A DNA stretch of 64,000 nt from Salinisphaera sp. T31B1 (lineage in GTDB: Bacteria; Pseudomonadota; Gammaproteobacteria; Nevskiales; Salinisphaeraceae): positions 1,027,001-1,091,000 of the forward strand of contig NZ_APNH01000001.1 of the NCBI RefSeq assembly GCF_040361275.1, given 5' to 3'. Position 1 is the stretch's first letter. The number at the start of each line of letters is the position of its first letter. The notes under the pieces were generated by a model. It had not been told where the DNA came from. It searched no databases and saw nothing but the letters and a program-made list of their open reading frames with translations. The translations under genes were made by a program, and so were the position numbers. Positions 19,901-27,481 of the stretch are shown piece by piece.

Positions 19901-20017
19901 GTGTTCTACCTGAAGTATCACGGCTATACCCGCTATTTCCCGCTCTGGGCGCTGGCCCGATATCGCAACGCGCACGCAGGCGAGCCGGCACCGGGCATAG
20001 CGCTCGAAAGTCCGTGA
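16985..20017 (+). CDS. Squalene synthase/squalene-hopene cyclase fusion
   Basis: 1010 residues in one uninterrupted frame. Residues 1-345 are a trans-isoprenyl diphosphate synthase of squalene synthase type, with 'SRTFALTIPELP' (26-37), first aspartate motif DTIEDD (55-60) and second motif 'NILKDIWDDHDRGVCWLP' (206-223). After a linker of about 30 residues (345-375), residues 376-1010 form a full-length squalene-hopene cyclase with several QW repeats and the catalytic DLDD acid motif (745-748; DxDD of the family). One polypeptide would thus turn FPP into squalene and squalene into hopene. HpnC, HpnD and HpnE, the usual three-enzyme squalene route of hopanoid bacteria, are absent. ATG 16985 has an AAGGA site at about 12 bases. 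First gene of the hopanoid operon. Confidence 0.93.
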   Translation: MSYVPAESQLDPHAREFQDEILPRVSRTFALTIPELPASLRMAVGNAYLLCRIADTIEDDAELPVADKAHWHAEFTRVVESRQGGQAFGAALVDRLAARTPADERRLVAHTEQVIAVTDSLSPRQRAAIARCVRIMCDGMPVFERNASIDGLASLAHLDRYCYFVAGVVGEMLADLFCDCDPAIDTASDALQRLAVSFGQGLQMTNILKDIWDDHDRGVCWLPRDVFARHGFDLSTLGAMRERGGDERFAAGLSELIGLAHGHLRNALEFTLTIPGEQKGIRRFCLWAIGLALLTLRKIQANPQFTDSAQVKVSRRSVQATVLTTNLALSDDDRLRQLFHMTAADLPALTPRLAAVPGAEVDPPGAVPIARRAERPTGLDEAIDAAHQRLLTDQNPDGHWRYECEADCTIPAEYILMMHFVDDIEPGIQSRIANFLRHRQAAHGGWPLYHGGDLDVSASVKAYYALKLAGDDIDAPHMVHARQAILARGGAAASNVFTLIALAQFGQVPWRAVPFIPVEVMLMPKASPFHLSKVSYWSRTVMVPLFILCSLRTMARNPQGVNVRELFTVAPENQRDFIPAKSMVQRAFKAMDQVGRSVEPLIPGFVRQHAIRRAERWIVERLNGDDGIGAIFPAMVNVYEALGELGYAAEHPYRAATRRAIDDLVYEHGDMANVQPCVSPVWDTGLATLALQEAANAGDTPPVRAALDWLAARQVLDAPGDWRDAHPNLPGGGWPFQYANDYYPDLDDTAVVAWGLYNAGDGATYGRAITRAANWLCGMQSANGGVAAFDSDNNHEYLNQIPFADHGALLDPPTADVTARVLTLLGRLGRPEDEDVIQRGVAYLKREQEADGSWFGRWGTNYIYGTWSVLVGLEAIGEDMNQGWIQRAVTYLKGMQRRDGGWGEDNGSYWNPPRGRADATTSFQTAWAMLGLLAAGERHTGALARGAAWLIAHQGDDGAWHDPDHTAPGFPRVFYLKYHGYTRYFPLWALARYRNAHAGEPAPGIALESP

Positions 20018-20057
20018 GCGGGCCGGATTCAGGTCAACATCCGCACGGCCGATCGTC

Positions 20058-20771
20058 ATGCCGGCCGGCATCGTAGCCGCGCTGCCCGGCGAGGCCCGGG
20101 CACTCGTCCGCCTGCGCGCACGCGGCACGGCCACGCTCGCCGACGGCAGTGTGGTCGCGCTGTCCGGCCTGGGTGCCGAGCGGGCGGCAACGACTGCACG
20201 CCAGCTGGTCGCAGACGGCGCGGATCGGCTGATCAGCTGGGGCAGTGCCGCCGCGCTGGCGCCGGCACTGACCCCGGGTGATCTGCTGCTGCCCCGTGCA
20301 ATCGTGGCCGAAGGCGGGCGTCTCTATCCCTGTGACATGGCGATGATCCAGGCGCTGACGGCCCGGCTGGCGTTGACGCTGCGGATCCAGTGTGGCCCGC
20401 TGGCCGAGGCGAGCGGGGTGCTGGTCAACGTCGCCGCCAAGCAGGTGCTCTACGAGCGCAGCCGTGCGGTGGCCGCAGACATGGAAAGCGCGGCCATCGC
20501 GCGGGTCGCGGCCGAGGCCGGCATCGGCTTCATGGCCATCCGCGCGGTGGCCGACGATGCCCGAATGATCCTGCCCCCGGCCGCGCATGCCGCGGTCGAC
20601 GACGATGGAGCGCTGCGGCCGCTGGCCATGCTGCGGGCGCTGGCCGGCCGTCCGCGATCCATGCATGCACAGCTGCGTGCGCTCAAGCAGCTGGCAGTCG
20701 CCTTCAAGGCGGCCCAGGACACTCTGGGCGTGGCGGCCGGCGCGCTCGTCGATACGTCGAAGGCGGCATGA
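20058..20771 (+). CDS. hpnG: Hopanoid-associated phosphorylase (HpnG)
   Basis: 237 residues of the MTA/SAH nucleosidase/phosphorylase fold: N-terminal 'GIVAALPGEARAL', 'LISWGSAAAL' (glycine-rich), and 'AADMESAAIARVA' around residues 138-150, the conserved Met-Glu ribose-binding motif. HpnG removes adenine from adenosylhopane (made by HpnH) to give ribosylhopane. It lies 40 bases after the cyclase fusion and its TGA overlaps the hpnN ATG (ATGA), so the two are coupled. Confidence 0.9.
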   Translation: MPAGIVAALPGEARALVRLRARGTATLADGSVVALSGLGAERAATTARQLVADGADRLISWGSAAALAPALTPGDLLLPRAIVAEGGRLYPCDMAMIQALTARLALTLRIQCGPLAEASGVLVNVAAKQVLYERSRAVAADMESAAIARVAAEAGIGFMAIRAVADDARMILPPAAHAAVDDDGALRPLAMLRALAGRPRSMHAQLRALKQLAVAFKAAQDTLGVAAGALVDTSKAA

Positions 20772-23407
20772 GCCAGCGCGTGGCCCGATGGATCGCGGTG
20801 TGGGTGGCGTTCATGATGCGTCATGCCACGACCGTGGTGATTGCGGGCGTTCTCCTGACGGCGGCCTGTGGCTGGTATGCGGCGACGCATCTGTCGATGA
20901 ATACCGACAACGCTGATCTGATCAGCCCGACGGTCGACTGGCGCCAGACTTATATCGCCTACCAGAAGGCATTTCCGGTCTATACCGACAACCTCGTCGT
21001 GGTTGTCGATGGCGCCACGCCGGAGCTGGCCGCGGCGGGTACCCGACGTCTGGCCAAGGCGATGCGTGCCGATCGCGATCATTTCGAATCGGTCTATGTG
21101 CCGGGCGGGGGCGACTTCTTCGCCCGCAACGGGCTGCTGTATCTGGATACGCCCGCGCTGGAGAGGCTGTCCGACCGGCTGGTGCGAATCCAGCCGTTTC
21201 TGGGCCGCTTGTCGGCCGATCCGACGCTGGTCACCTTTTTCGATCTGCTTGACCGTGCCATGGCGCCGGATACGGCGGTGGATTTCGACCTCGCGCCGAT
21301 CTGGCGCGAACTGGACGCGGCCTTCGCCGCCAGCCAGGCCGAACAGTTTCATCGGCTGTCGTGGCAGCGCCTGATGGGCGGTACGCAGACGCCGGGGGTG
21401 TCCTCGCAGCGGTTCATCATCGCTGCGCCGGTCATGAACTACGAACAGCTGCTGCCGGCCGCCGGTGCGATGGCGCGCGTACGTGCGCTGGTCGCTCAGC
21501 TGGATCTGGACGCCGAGCACGGCATGCAGGTGCGCCAGACCGGCGAGGTTGCACTCTCCGACGAGGAGCTGGCCAGCGTATCGCGCGGGGCTGCGTGGGG
21601 AGCGGGTCTGGCATTGGCCGCGGTGGGGCTGATTCTGTACCTCGGTCTTCGCTCCTGGCGGCTGATGGCGGCGGCGCTGGCCAGTCTGATCGCCGGGCTG
21701 GTCGGCACCGCAGCGTTTGCCGCACTCGCTGTGGGCACGCTCAACCTGATCTCGATCGCCTTTGCAGTGCTTTATATCGGTTTGGGCATCGACTACGCCA
21801 TCCATCTGTGTCTGCGCTATCGCGAGGCGCTCGCCGAAGACGGCCATCCGCTTGTCGCGCTGCCACGGGCGGCCAGCGATGTCGGGCTGTCGCTGCTGCT
21901 GTGTGCCATCACCACCGCCGCCGGGTTTTTCGCCTTCATTCCGACGCCGTATTCAGGGGTCGCCGAACTGGGCCTGATCTCAGGCACCGGCATGTTCATC
22001 AGTCTCGTGATCAGCCTGACGCTGCTGCCCGCCCTGGTGGCGATCATGGGCGGGCATCGCGGTGTGCGCCCCCTGGCCGGAGCGGCCATGGCCCGGCGAG
22101 TGCCCGTCATCGGCCCACGCGGCGCCCGGGTGATCTGGGTCGCCGCAGGGCTGACCGCGCTGGCCTGTGCCACGGCGTTGCCGTTTCTGCGTTTCGATAG
22201 CAACACGCTCAACCTCAAGGATCCGAGCAGCGAATCGGTCACGACCTATCGCGAGCTGCTGGCCGACAGCGATCAGTCGCCGCTGACGCTCGTGACCACG
22301 GCCGCCACGCCGTCGGCGGCCGACGATACCGCCCACCGTCTGGATGCGCTGCCCGAGGTTGCGCGAGCGCTGACCGTCAACGATTTCGTACCGGACGATC
22401 AGAAGGCCAAGCTCGCGATCATCGGCGATCTGGCCCTGACACTGGCGCTGGGCCCGCCGGACATGGGCCAGCCGGCCGAACCGGTCGCCCAGCAGCGCGC
22501 GATTGCCGATTTTGCCATTGCACTCGATCAATGGCTGGATCGTGCGCCCGATGACGAAGCCCGCGTGGCGGGCCGCCACCTGGCCGACACGCTCGCCGAT
22601 TGGCAGGTCTGGTTGGGACAACGCCCGGCGGACCAACGGGCCCGTGTGCTCGCCGAGCTGCGGGCCAGCCTCCTGTCCGGGCTCGGTCCGCAGATCGAGA
22701 CGCTGACCGCCTCGCTCGATGCGACAGGCTTTGATCGGGCCGGACTGCCGGCGGCGATACGCAGCCGCTGGATCGGCCAAGACGGCGCTTATCGTGTCGA
22801 AGCCTTCGCCAGCGGCGATCTGAATCAGCCGGCCGTGCTGCGTCAGTTCGTGGCCAGTGCTCAGGCCGTGGTGCCGTCGATTACCGGGGCACCGGTGCTG
22901 GAGGTCGCCGCCGGGCGGACAGTGGCCGACGCCTTCGCCGCAGCGTTCGTATATGCCGCGGTGTTCATTACCGTGCTGCTGGTCGTGTTGCTGCGCAGCC
23001 TGGCCGATACGCTGCGCGTACTTGCCCCGTTGGCGCTGACCGGGCTGATTCTGTGCGCGGTGTCTGTCTGGGCGGACATACCGCTGAATTTCGCCAACGT
23101 CATCGCCTTGCCGCTGCTGCTGGGCGTGGGCGTGGACAGCGGCATCCACGTAGTCCACCGCCTGCGCTCGCACCGACCTGCCGATGGCGCGTTTCTGGCC
23201 AGCAGCACGGCGCGTGCCGTCGTCCTGTCGTCGCTGACCACGCTGGCCGGCTTCGGCAGCCTGGCCTTTTCACACCACGCCGGCACCGCCAGTATGGGAC
23301 AACTGCTGGGCGTCGGTATGGTTGCGATTCTGGTAACCACCCTTATTGTCGTGCCGTCACTCGTTGGTAATGCCAACGGTTCGTCGATCGATCGCCGCGA
23401 TCGCTGA
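20768..23407 (+). CDS. hpnN: Hopanoid RND transporter HpnN
   Basis: 879 residues with the RND/MMPL layout: one N-terminal helix, a periplasmic domain (about 45-275), five to six helices (about 275-430) with 'GLGIDYAIHLCLRYREAL', another single helix, a second periplasmic domain, and a final helix bundle with 'GVGVDSGIHVVHRLR'. The repeated 'GxGxDxxIH' segments are typical of the family. HpnN moves hopanoids from the inner to the outer membrane. It starts inside the hpnG stop. Single chain and domain duplication match HpnN rather than a three-part AcrB pump. Confidence 0.92.
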   Translation: MSQRVARWIAVWVAFMMRHATTVVIAGVLLTAACGWYAATHLSMNTDNADLISPTVDWRQTYIAYQKAFPVYTDNLVVVVDGATPELAAAGTRRLAKAMRADRDHFESVYVPGGGDFFARNGLLYLDTPALERLSDRLVRIQPFLGRLSADPTLVTFFDLLDRAMAPDTAVDFDLAPIWRELDAAFAASQAEQFHRLSWQRLMGGTQTPGVSSQRFIIAAPVMNYEQLLPAAGAMARVRALVAQLDLDAEHGMQVRQTGEVALSDEELASVSRGAAWGAGLALAAVGLILYLGLRSWRLMAAALASLIAGLVGTAAFAALAVGTLNLISIAFAVLYIGLGIDYAIHLCLRYREALAEDGHPLVALPRAASDVGLSLLLCAITTAAGFFAFIPTPYSGVAELGLISGTGMFISLVISLTLLPALVAIMGGHRGVRPLAGAAMARRVPVIGPRGARVIWVAAGLTALACATALPFLRFDSNTLNLKDPSSESVTTYRELLADSDQSPLTLVTTAATPSAADDTAHRLDALPEVARALTVNDFVPDDQKAKLAIIGDLALTLALGPPDMGQPAEPVAQQRAIADFAIALDQWLDRAPDDEARVAGRHLADTLADWQVWLGQRPADQRARVLAELRASLLSGLGPQIETLTASLDATGFDRAGLPAAIRSRWIGQDGAYRVEAFASGDLNQPAVLRQFVASAQAVVPSITGAPVLEVAAGRTVADAFAAAFVYAAVFITVLLVVLLRSLADTLRVLAPLALTGLILCAVSVWADIPLNFANVIALPLLLGVGVDSGIHVVHRLRSHRPADGAFLASSTARAVVLSSLTTLAGFGSLAFSHHAGTASMGQLLGVGMVAILVTTLIVVPSLVGNANGSSIDRRDR

Positions 23408-23471
23408 CCGGACTGGCGTGCCACTGATCGATTGCACACAATGGAAGCACGACTGGGAGAGGGGCGTCGGC

Positions 23472-24116
23472 ATGAATGAATCCTCGTACAACACCCCCGC
23501 AGATCGGCCTGCCGACCCGAGGCCGCTGGATGCGCGGCTGGCGCGTCGACTGGTGCGTCCGCTCGAGGCCACCCGTGCCACGCCCAATCATCTGACCACG
23601 CTGCGCCTGGTTTTGGGGCTGATCGCCGCGGCCTGTCTGGCGCACGGCAGCCTGGCCTGGGCGAACATCGGAGCGTTCGTGTTCGCCCTGTCGAACTTCG
23701 TCGACCATACCGACGGCGAACTGGCGCGCCTGTCCGGCCTGTCGAGCCGCTTCGGCCATTGGTACGATCTGATCAGCGACGTGGTCATTCATACCCTGTT
23801 GTTCGCGGCGCTGGGCTATGGCCTGCGTGATGGCTCACTGGGTCTCTGGGCGCCCTGGCTCGGCTTGCTGGCGGGCGCGGCGGTGGCCTTCATCTTCTGG
23901 CTGCATATGCACATGGAGTCGATACTCGGGAAAGCCGATGCGAGTCTGCCCTCGGCGCGCTATTTCGAGATCGAGGATGTGCTCTATCTGTTCCCGCTGG
24001 TCACGCTGTTCCAGATTCGCCTGCCCTTTTTGATCATGGCAGTGATCGGTGCGCCCATTTTTGCTCTGTGGCTGGGCGCCTACTTCATGCGCCTGCAGCG
24101 TCGATCGGCGGTCTGA
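23472..24116 (+). CDS. CDP-alcohol phosphatidyltransferase
   Basis: 214 residues, about six membrane helices. It carries the complete family signature DxxDGxxARx8GxxxDxxxD at residues 78-103 (starting 'DHTDGELARLSGLSSRFGHW'). These integral membrane enzymes swap the CMP of a CDP-alcohol for another hydroxyl partner (phosphatidylserine, -glycerol, -inositol, ethanolamine- and choline-phosphotransferases). Position is telling: it lies between hpnN and hpnA, in the operon that also makes AEP and two nucleotidyltransferases. I infer it may transfer a CMP-activated phosphonate to a lipid hydroxyl (hopanoid or diacylglycerol); the substrate is not shown by sequence. ATG 23472 has a GAGAGGGG site. 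Confidence 0.88.
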   Translation: MNESSYNTPADRPADPRPLDARLARRLVRPLEATRATPNHLTTLRLVLGLIAAACLAHGSLAWANIGAFVFALSNFVDHTDGELARLSGLSSRFGHWYDLISDVVIHTLLFAALGYGLRDGSLGLWAPWLGLLAGAAVAFIFWLHMHMESILGKADASLPSARYFEIEDVLYLFPLVTLFQIRLPFLIMAVIGAPIFALWLGAYFMRLQRRSAV

Positions 24117-24118
24117 GC

Positions 24119-25126
24119 GTGCGTGCGCTGATCACCGGAGCAACCGGTTTCGTGGGCAGTGCGGTTGCGCGCGCCGCGCTTCGCGATGGCATGACGGTGC
24201 GGGCGCTGGTACGTCCGAACAGCGATACCGCGGCGTTGACGGGCCTGGATATCGAACAGGCCGGCGGCACGCTGGCGGATCGCCCGGCGCTGGCCGCGGC
24301 CATGCGCGGCTGCGATACGGTCTTTCATGTCGCGGCCGACTATCGGCTGTGGGCACGCCGGCCGGACGATCTGTATGCCAACAACGTCGAGGGCACCCGG
24401 CATGTGCTCCAGGCTGCGCGCGAGGCGGGTGTGCCGCGCGTGGTCTATACCAGCAGCGTGGCCACCCTGGGATTGCCCGGTGACGGTACGCCCGGCGACG
24501 AGGACACGCCGGTGGGCCTGGCGGACATGGTCGGCCATTACAAGCGGTCCAAATTTCTGGCCGAGGAGGTCGCCCGCGAGTTCGCGGCCGACGACGCCGG
24601 CCCCGCGGTGGTGATCGTCAACCCCTCGGCGCCGATCGGCCCGCGCGACCACAAACCCACGCCTACCGGGCGCATGGTGCTGGATGCCGCGGCCGGCCGT
24701 ATGCCGGCCTTCGTGGATACCGGGCTGAACGTCGCCCATGTCGATGACGTGGCGCGCGGCCATGTCCAGGCGTTGCATCACGGCCGGTCGGGTCGGCGCT
24801 ACGTGCTGGGCGGCCACGACATGACGCTGGCCGAGATCCTCACGCTCGTCGCCGAACTCACCGATCGCCCGGCGCCGCGGGTGAAGTTGCCGCATGGTCT
24901 TGTGCTGCCGGTTGCGCATGCGGCCGAAGCCGTCGCGCGGTTGACCGGCCGGCCACCGTTCGTGACGGTCGACGGGGTCAAGCTGGCACGCAAGCGGATG
25001 TTTTTCTCGCATGCGCGGGCCAGCCGCGAACTGGGCTACGAGCCGCGCAGCGCGCGGGACGCGCTGGCCGACGCCATTGCCTGGTATTTCGCCCATCGCT
25101 ATCTGCCGGGCGGGCGCCGGCCATGA
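24119..25126 (+). CDS. hpnA: Hopanoid-associated sugar epimerase/dehydrogenase (HpnA)
   Basis: 335 residues, extended short-chain dehydrogenase. NAD(P)-binding 'ITGATGFVGSAVARAA' is at the very N-terminus; 'YTSSVATLG' and the catalytic 'YKRSK' (Y-x3-K) follow, then 'VNPSAPIGPRDHKPTPTG', a phrase typical of HpnA. HpnA is conserved in hopanoid operons and thought to act on the side chain, but its reaction is not settled. A GTG start at 24119 (two bases after the previous stop) places the motif correctly; its stop overlaps the next gene (ATGA). Confidence 0.9.
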   Translation: MRALITGATGFVGSAVARAALRDGMTVRALVRPNSDTAALTGLDIEQAGGTLADRPALAAAMRGCDTVFHVAADYRLWARRPDDLYANNVEGTRHVLQAAREAGVPRVVYTSSVATLGLPGDGTPGDEDTPVGLADMVGHYKRSKFLAEEVAREFAADDAGPAVVIVNPSAPIGPRDHKPTPTGRMVLDAAAGRMPAFVDTGLNVAHVDDVARGHVQALHHGRSGRRYVLGGHDMTLAEILTLVAELTDRPAPRVKLPHGLVLPVAHAAEAVARLTGRPPFVTVDGVKLARKRMFFSHARASRELGYEPRSARDALADAIAWYFAHRYLPGGRRP

Positions 25127-25650
25127 GCCGGGCGCTAATCATGGCCCTGGTTCTGTGGCTGCCGGCGACGACCGCCTGGGCCGACGAGCCCGCTATGCCA
25201 GGCCAGGCCATCAGCGGTTTCTGGCAGACCGAGCAGGGTGAGGCCGTGGTCGAGATCCGTGCCGATCCGGACACGCAGACCTATAGCGGCCGGCTCGTAT
25301 GGCTGCGCCAAGCGCGCTACCTGCAGGACGACCCACGCGGGATCGGCGGTCAGCGGGTGGTCGATCGCCACAACCCTGACCCCGACCGGCGAACACGGCC
25401 GTTGCTGGGTCTGACGCTGCTGACCGGTCTGGCTTATCACCCGCAGGCACGCGACGGCCGCGGGCAATGGCAGTCCGGGCGAATCTACGATACCGAGAAC
25501 GGCAAGCACTACGACTGCTATGTGTGGCTTGCCGACGCGGAGCATCTCAAGCTGCACGGCTATGTGGGGGTACGTCTGCTGGGCCGGACCACCACCTGGA
25601 CACGGGTCGCCGATCCGGCGCGAGTCGAACCCGAAGAGATGGAATCATGA
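25123..25650 (+). CDS. DUF2147-family exported protein
   Basis: 175 residues with a signal peptide (about 1-20, cleaved after AWA). The mature part contains 'ISGFWQTEQGEAVVEI' and 'WQSGRIYDTENGKHYDCYVWL', the usual DUF2147 phrases, ending 'LHGYVGVRLLGRTTTWTRV'. Proteins of this family are small periplasmic beta-rich proteins of unknown role. It overlaps hpnA before it and the catalase-like gene after it (both ATGA), so it belongs to the same transcript. Its place in a hopanoid operon hints at lipid binding or transport, which is only inference. Confidence 0.82.
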   Translation: MSRALIMALVLWLPATTAWADEPAMPGQAISGFWQTEQGEAVVEIRADPDTQTYSGRLVWLRQARYLQDDPRGIGGQRVVDRHNPDPDRRTRPLLGLTLLTGLAYHPQARDGRGQWQSGRIYDTENGKHYDCYVWLADAEHLKLHGYVGVRLLGRTTTWTRVADPARVEPEEMES

Positions 25651-26699
25651 ACGCGTATGTGCGTTTTTCCGAAGATCTCGAGGTCGAACAGCCCGACGAG
25701 GATGCCAAGATCCGCGATATCGTCGAGCTGCTGGCCGCGACCAACCGCGCGACCTTCGAGTCGGTACGCCATGCCAAGCGCGACACCCACGCCAAGGGCC
25801 AGGGTTTCGTCAAGGGCACGCTGACCGTCGTCGACGATCTGCCCCCCGAACTCGCCCAGAGCCTGTTCGCCGGCCCCGGCCGTTACCCCGTGGTCATCCG
25901 ACTGGCGACCGAGCCGGGTGCGATGCTCGACGACCGCCAGCCCGCAGCCCGCGGGCTGGCGATGAAGGTGTTCGGCGTGCCCGGCGACAAGATGGCCGGC
26001 GATGGCCGCACGACCCACGATTTTCTGTTCAACAACTGCCCGATACTGCCGCTGGCCGAGGTGACCACCTACCGCGAGATCCAGGCACTGCGGGCGCACT
26101 ATGTCGACGACCCGGACGGCCTGGCCGATGCGATCGCCGCCCGCGACGACGCCGAGCTGCAGACGCTGTTCGAGCGGCTGCCCAATATTCATCTGCTGGG
26201 CAATGCCTACTACAGCCAGTCGGCGTTTCGCTACGGCGACTACGTGGTCAAGTACGGCCTGTTTCCCAACACCGACGCCCAGCGTGCGCTCGCCGAGCGT
26301 GAGATCGATGCGGACGACCCGCCCGGCGTGCTGACCGAATGGCTGCGCGATTATCTGGCGGCTGCCGAGGCCGGGTTCGACTTCCGGGTGCAGTTGCAGA
26401 CCGATCCACGGACCATGCCGATCGAAGATGCGTCGGTGGACTGGGATCAGCGCGCCAGTCCCTATCGCACCGTGGCCCGGCTGCATATTCCGGCACAGGA
26501 TCCGTTCACGCCCGAGCGGCGTGTCTACAGCGAAGACATACTGTCGTTCGACCCCTGGGCAGGCCGCGCGGATCTGCGCCCGCTGGGTTCGATCAACCGG
26601 GTGCGGGCCAAGGCCTATCGGGCGTCGTCGACTTTCCGCCACCGCATGAACGCGCGCGCCGAGCACGAGCCCGAGCATATCGACGAGATTCCCGACTGA
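25647..26699 (+). CDS. Catalase-related heme protein
   Basis: 350 residues, shorter than true small-subunit catalases (about 480). The distal heme histidine is recognisable in 'RDTHAKGQGFVKGTLTV' (His48), followed by 'ARGLAMKVFGVPGDK' and 'TTHDFLFNNCPILPL' (catalase Asn region), and a C-terminal 'SFDPWAG...RPLGSINRVRAKAYR' typical of the catalase-like subfamily rather than H2O2 catalases. Members of this branch include proteins fused to or acting with lipoxygenases on lipid peroxides, so a lipid-modifying peroxidase role in the hopanoid/phosphonate operon is conceivable. ATG 25647 overlaps the upstream stop; a GAGATGGA site precedes it. Confidence 0.8.
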   Translation: MNAYVRFSEDLEVEQPDEDAKIRDIVELLAATNRATFESVRHAKRDTHAKGQGFVKGTLTVVDDLPPELAQSLFAGPGRYPVVIRLATEPGAMLDDRQPAARGLAMKVFGVPGDKMAGDGRTTHDFLFNNCPILPLAEVTTYREIQALRAHYVDDPDGLADAIAARDDAELQTLFERLPNIHLLGNAYYSQSAFRYGDYVVKYGLFPNTDAQRALAEREIDADDPPGVLTEWLRDYLAAAEAGFDFRVQLQTDPRTMPIEDASVDWDQRASPYRTVARLHIPAQDPFTPERRVYSEDILSFDPWAGRADLRPLGSINRVRAKAYRASSTFRHRMNARAEHEPEHIDEIPD

Positions 26700-26710
26700 A
26701 GGACGCTCCC

Positions 26711-27481
26711 ATGACGACAGCCACCCTCAATGATCGGCCGGCGGATCCGTCGGCGTCGCCGGCGACCGGCTTTCTGGCCGATCTCGACACGGACGGCCTT
26801 GCTCAGCGGTTCGCCGGTGACGACGAGTTCCTGTTCATCGACCGGTTCCTTCCGCCCGAGACCAGCGAGCAGTTTGCCGCGCGCATCGCCTCACTCGAGT
26901 CGACCGTGCACCGGAATTTCATTCCCAAGCACAAGAAGGGCGGCAGCGTCAGCCGGTACACGCTCGACGAACTGGCTCCGGAAATACCGGCGCTGTATCG
27001 GAACCCGGAATTCATCGCCTGGCTGGAGCGGCTCACCGGCGAGTCGCTGCAGGTCTGCCCGGATTCCGATCCACATGCCTATGCGCTGTATTTCTATACC
27101 GAAGCCGGCGACCATATCGGCTGGCATTTCGATACGTCCTACTACGCCGGCAAACGTTATACGCTGCTGCTGGGTGTGGTCGACGACTCGTCCAGCCAGC
27201 TCGAGTTCGAGCTGTTCAAGCACGACGACACCCGCGAAACGCTGCGCGATGCGCGCAATCTACGCCCCGGGGCGATGTGTTTCTTCAACGGCGACAAGGT
27301 CTGGCACCGGATCACCCCGCTGGGTGACGGTGAGACTCGCATCTCGCTGACCTTCGAATACGTGACCGATCCGCATATGGGGCGATGGCAGCGGTTCGTG
27401 TCGAACATGAAGGATTCCATCGCCTATTTCGGATTCCGTCAGGTCTTCTCGCGCGCGCTGGGTCGCAAGAGCGCACGTTGA
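26711..27481 (+). CDS. 2-oxoglutarate/Fe(II)-dependent oxygenase
   Basis: 256 residues of the double-stranded beta-helix fold. The iron facial triad is visible: 'GWHFDTS' (His139, Asp141) and 'VWHRI' (His199), with the 2-oxoglutarate Arg210 in 'ETRISLTFEYV'. Such enzymes hydroxylate, halogenate or desaturate; this one begins 11 bases after the catalase-like gene and its stop overlaps hpnL. Within the operon, substrates could be the hopanoid side chain or the phosphonate (2-OG oxygenases hydroxylate AEP in PhnY). The sequence does not decide. Confidence 0.85.
   Translation: MTTATLNDRPADPSASPATGFLADLDTDGLAQRFAGDDEFLFIDRFLPPETSEQFAARIASLESTVHRNFIPKHKKGGSVSRYTLDELAPEIPALYRNPEFIAWLERLTGESLQVCPDSDPHAYALYFYTEAGDHIGWHFDTSYYAGKRYTLLLGVVDDSSSQLEFELFKHDDTRETLRDARNLRPGAMCFFNGDKVWHRITPLGDGETRISLTFEYVTDPHMGRWQRFVSNMKDSIAYFGFRQVFSRALGRKSAR

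Noticed and set aside
16964-20134. Minus-strand open frame of 1056 codons opposite the squalene synthase-cyclase fusion
   Set aside because: Long but antisense to a gene with clear motifs; its translation is Arg/His/Gly-rich with no domain, typical of a shadow frame.
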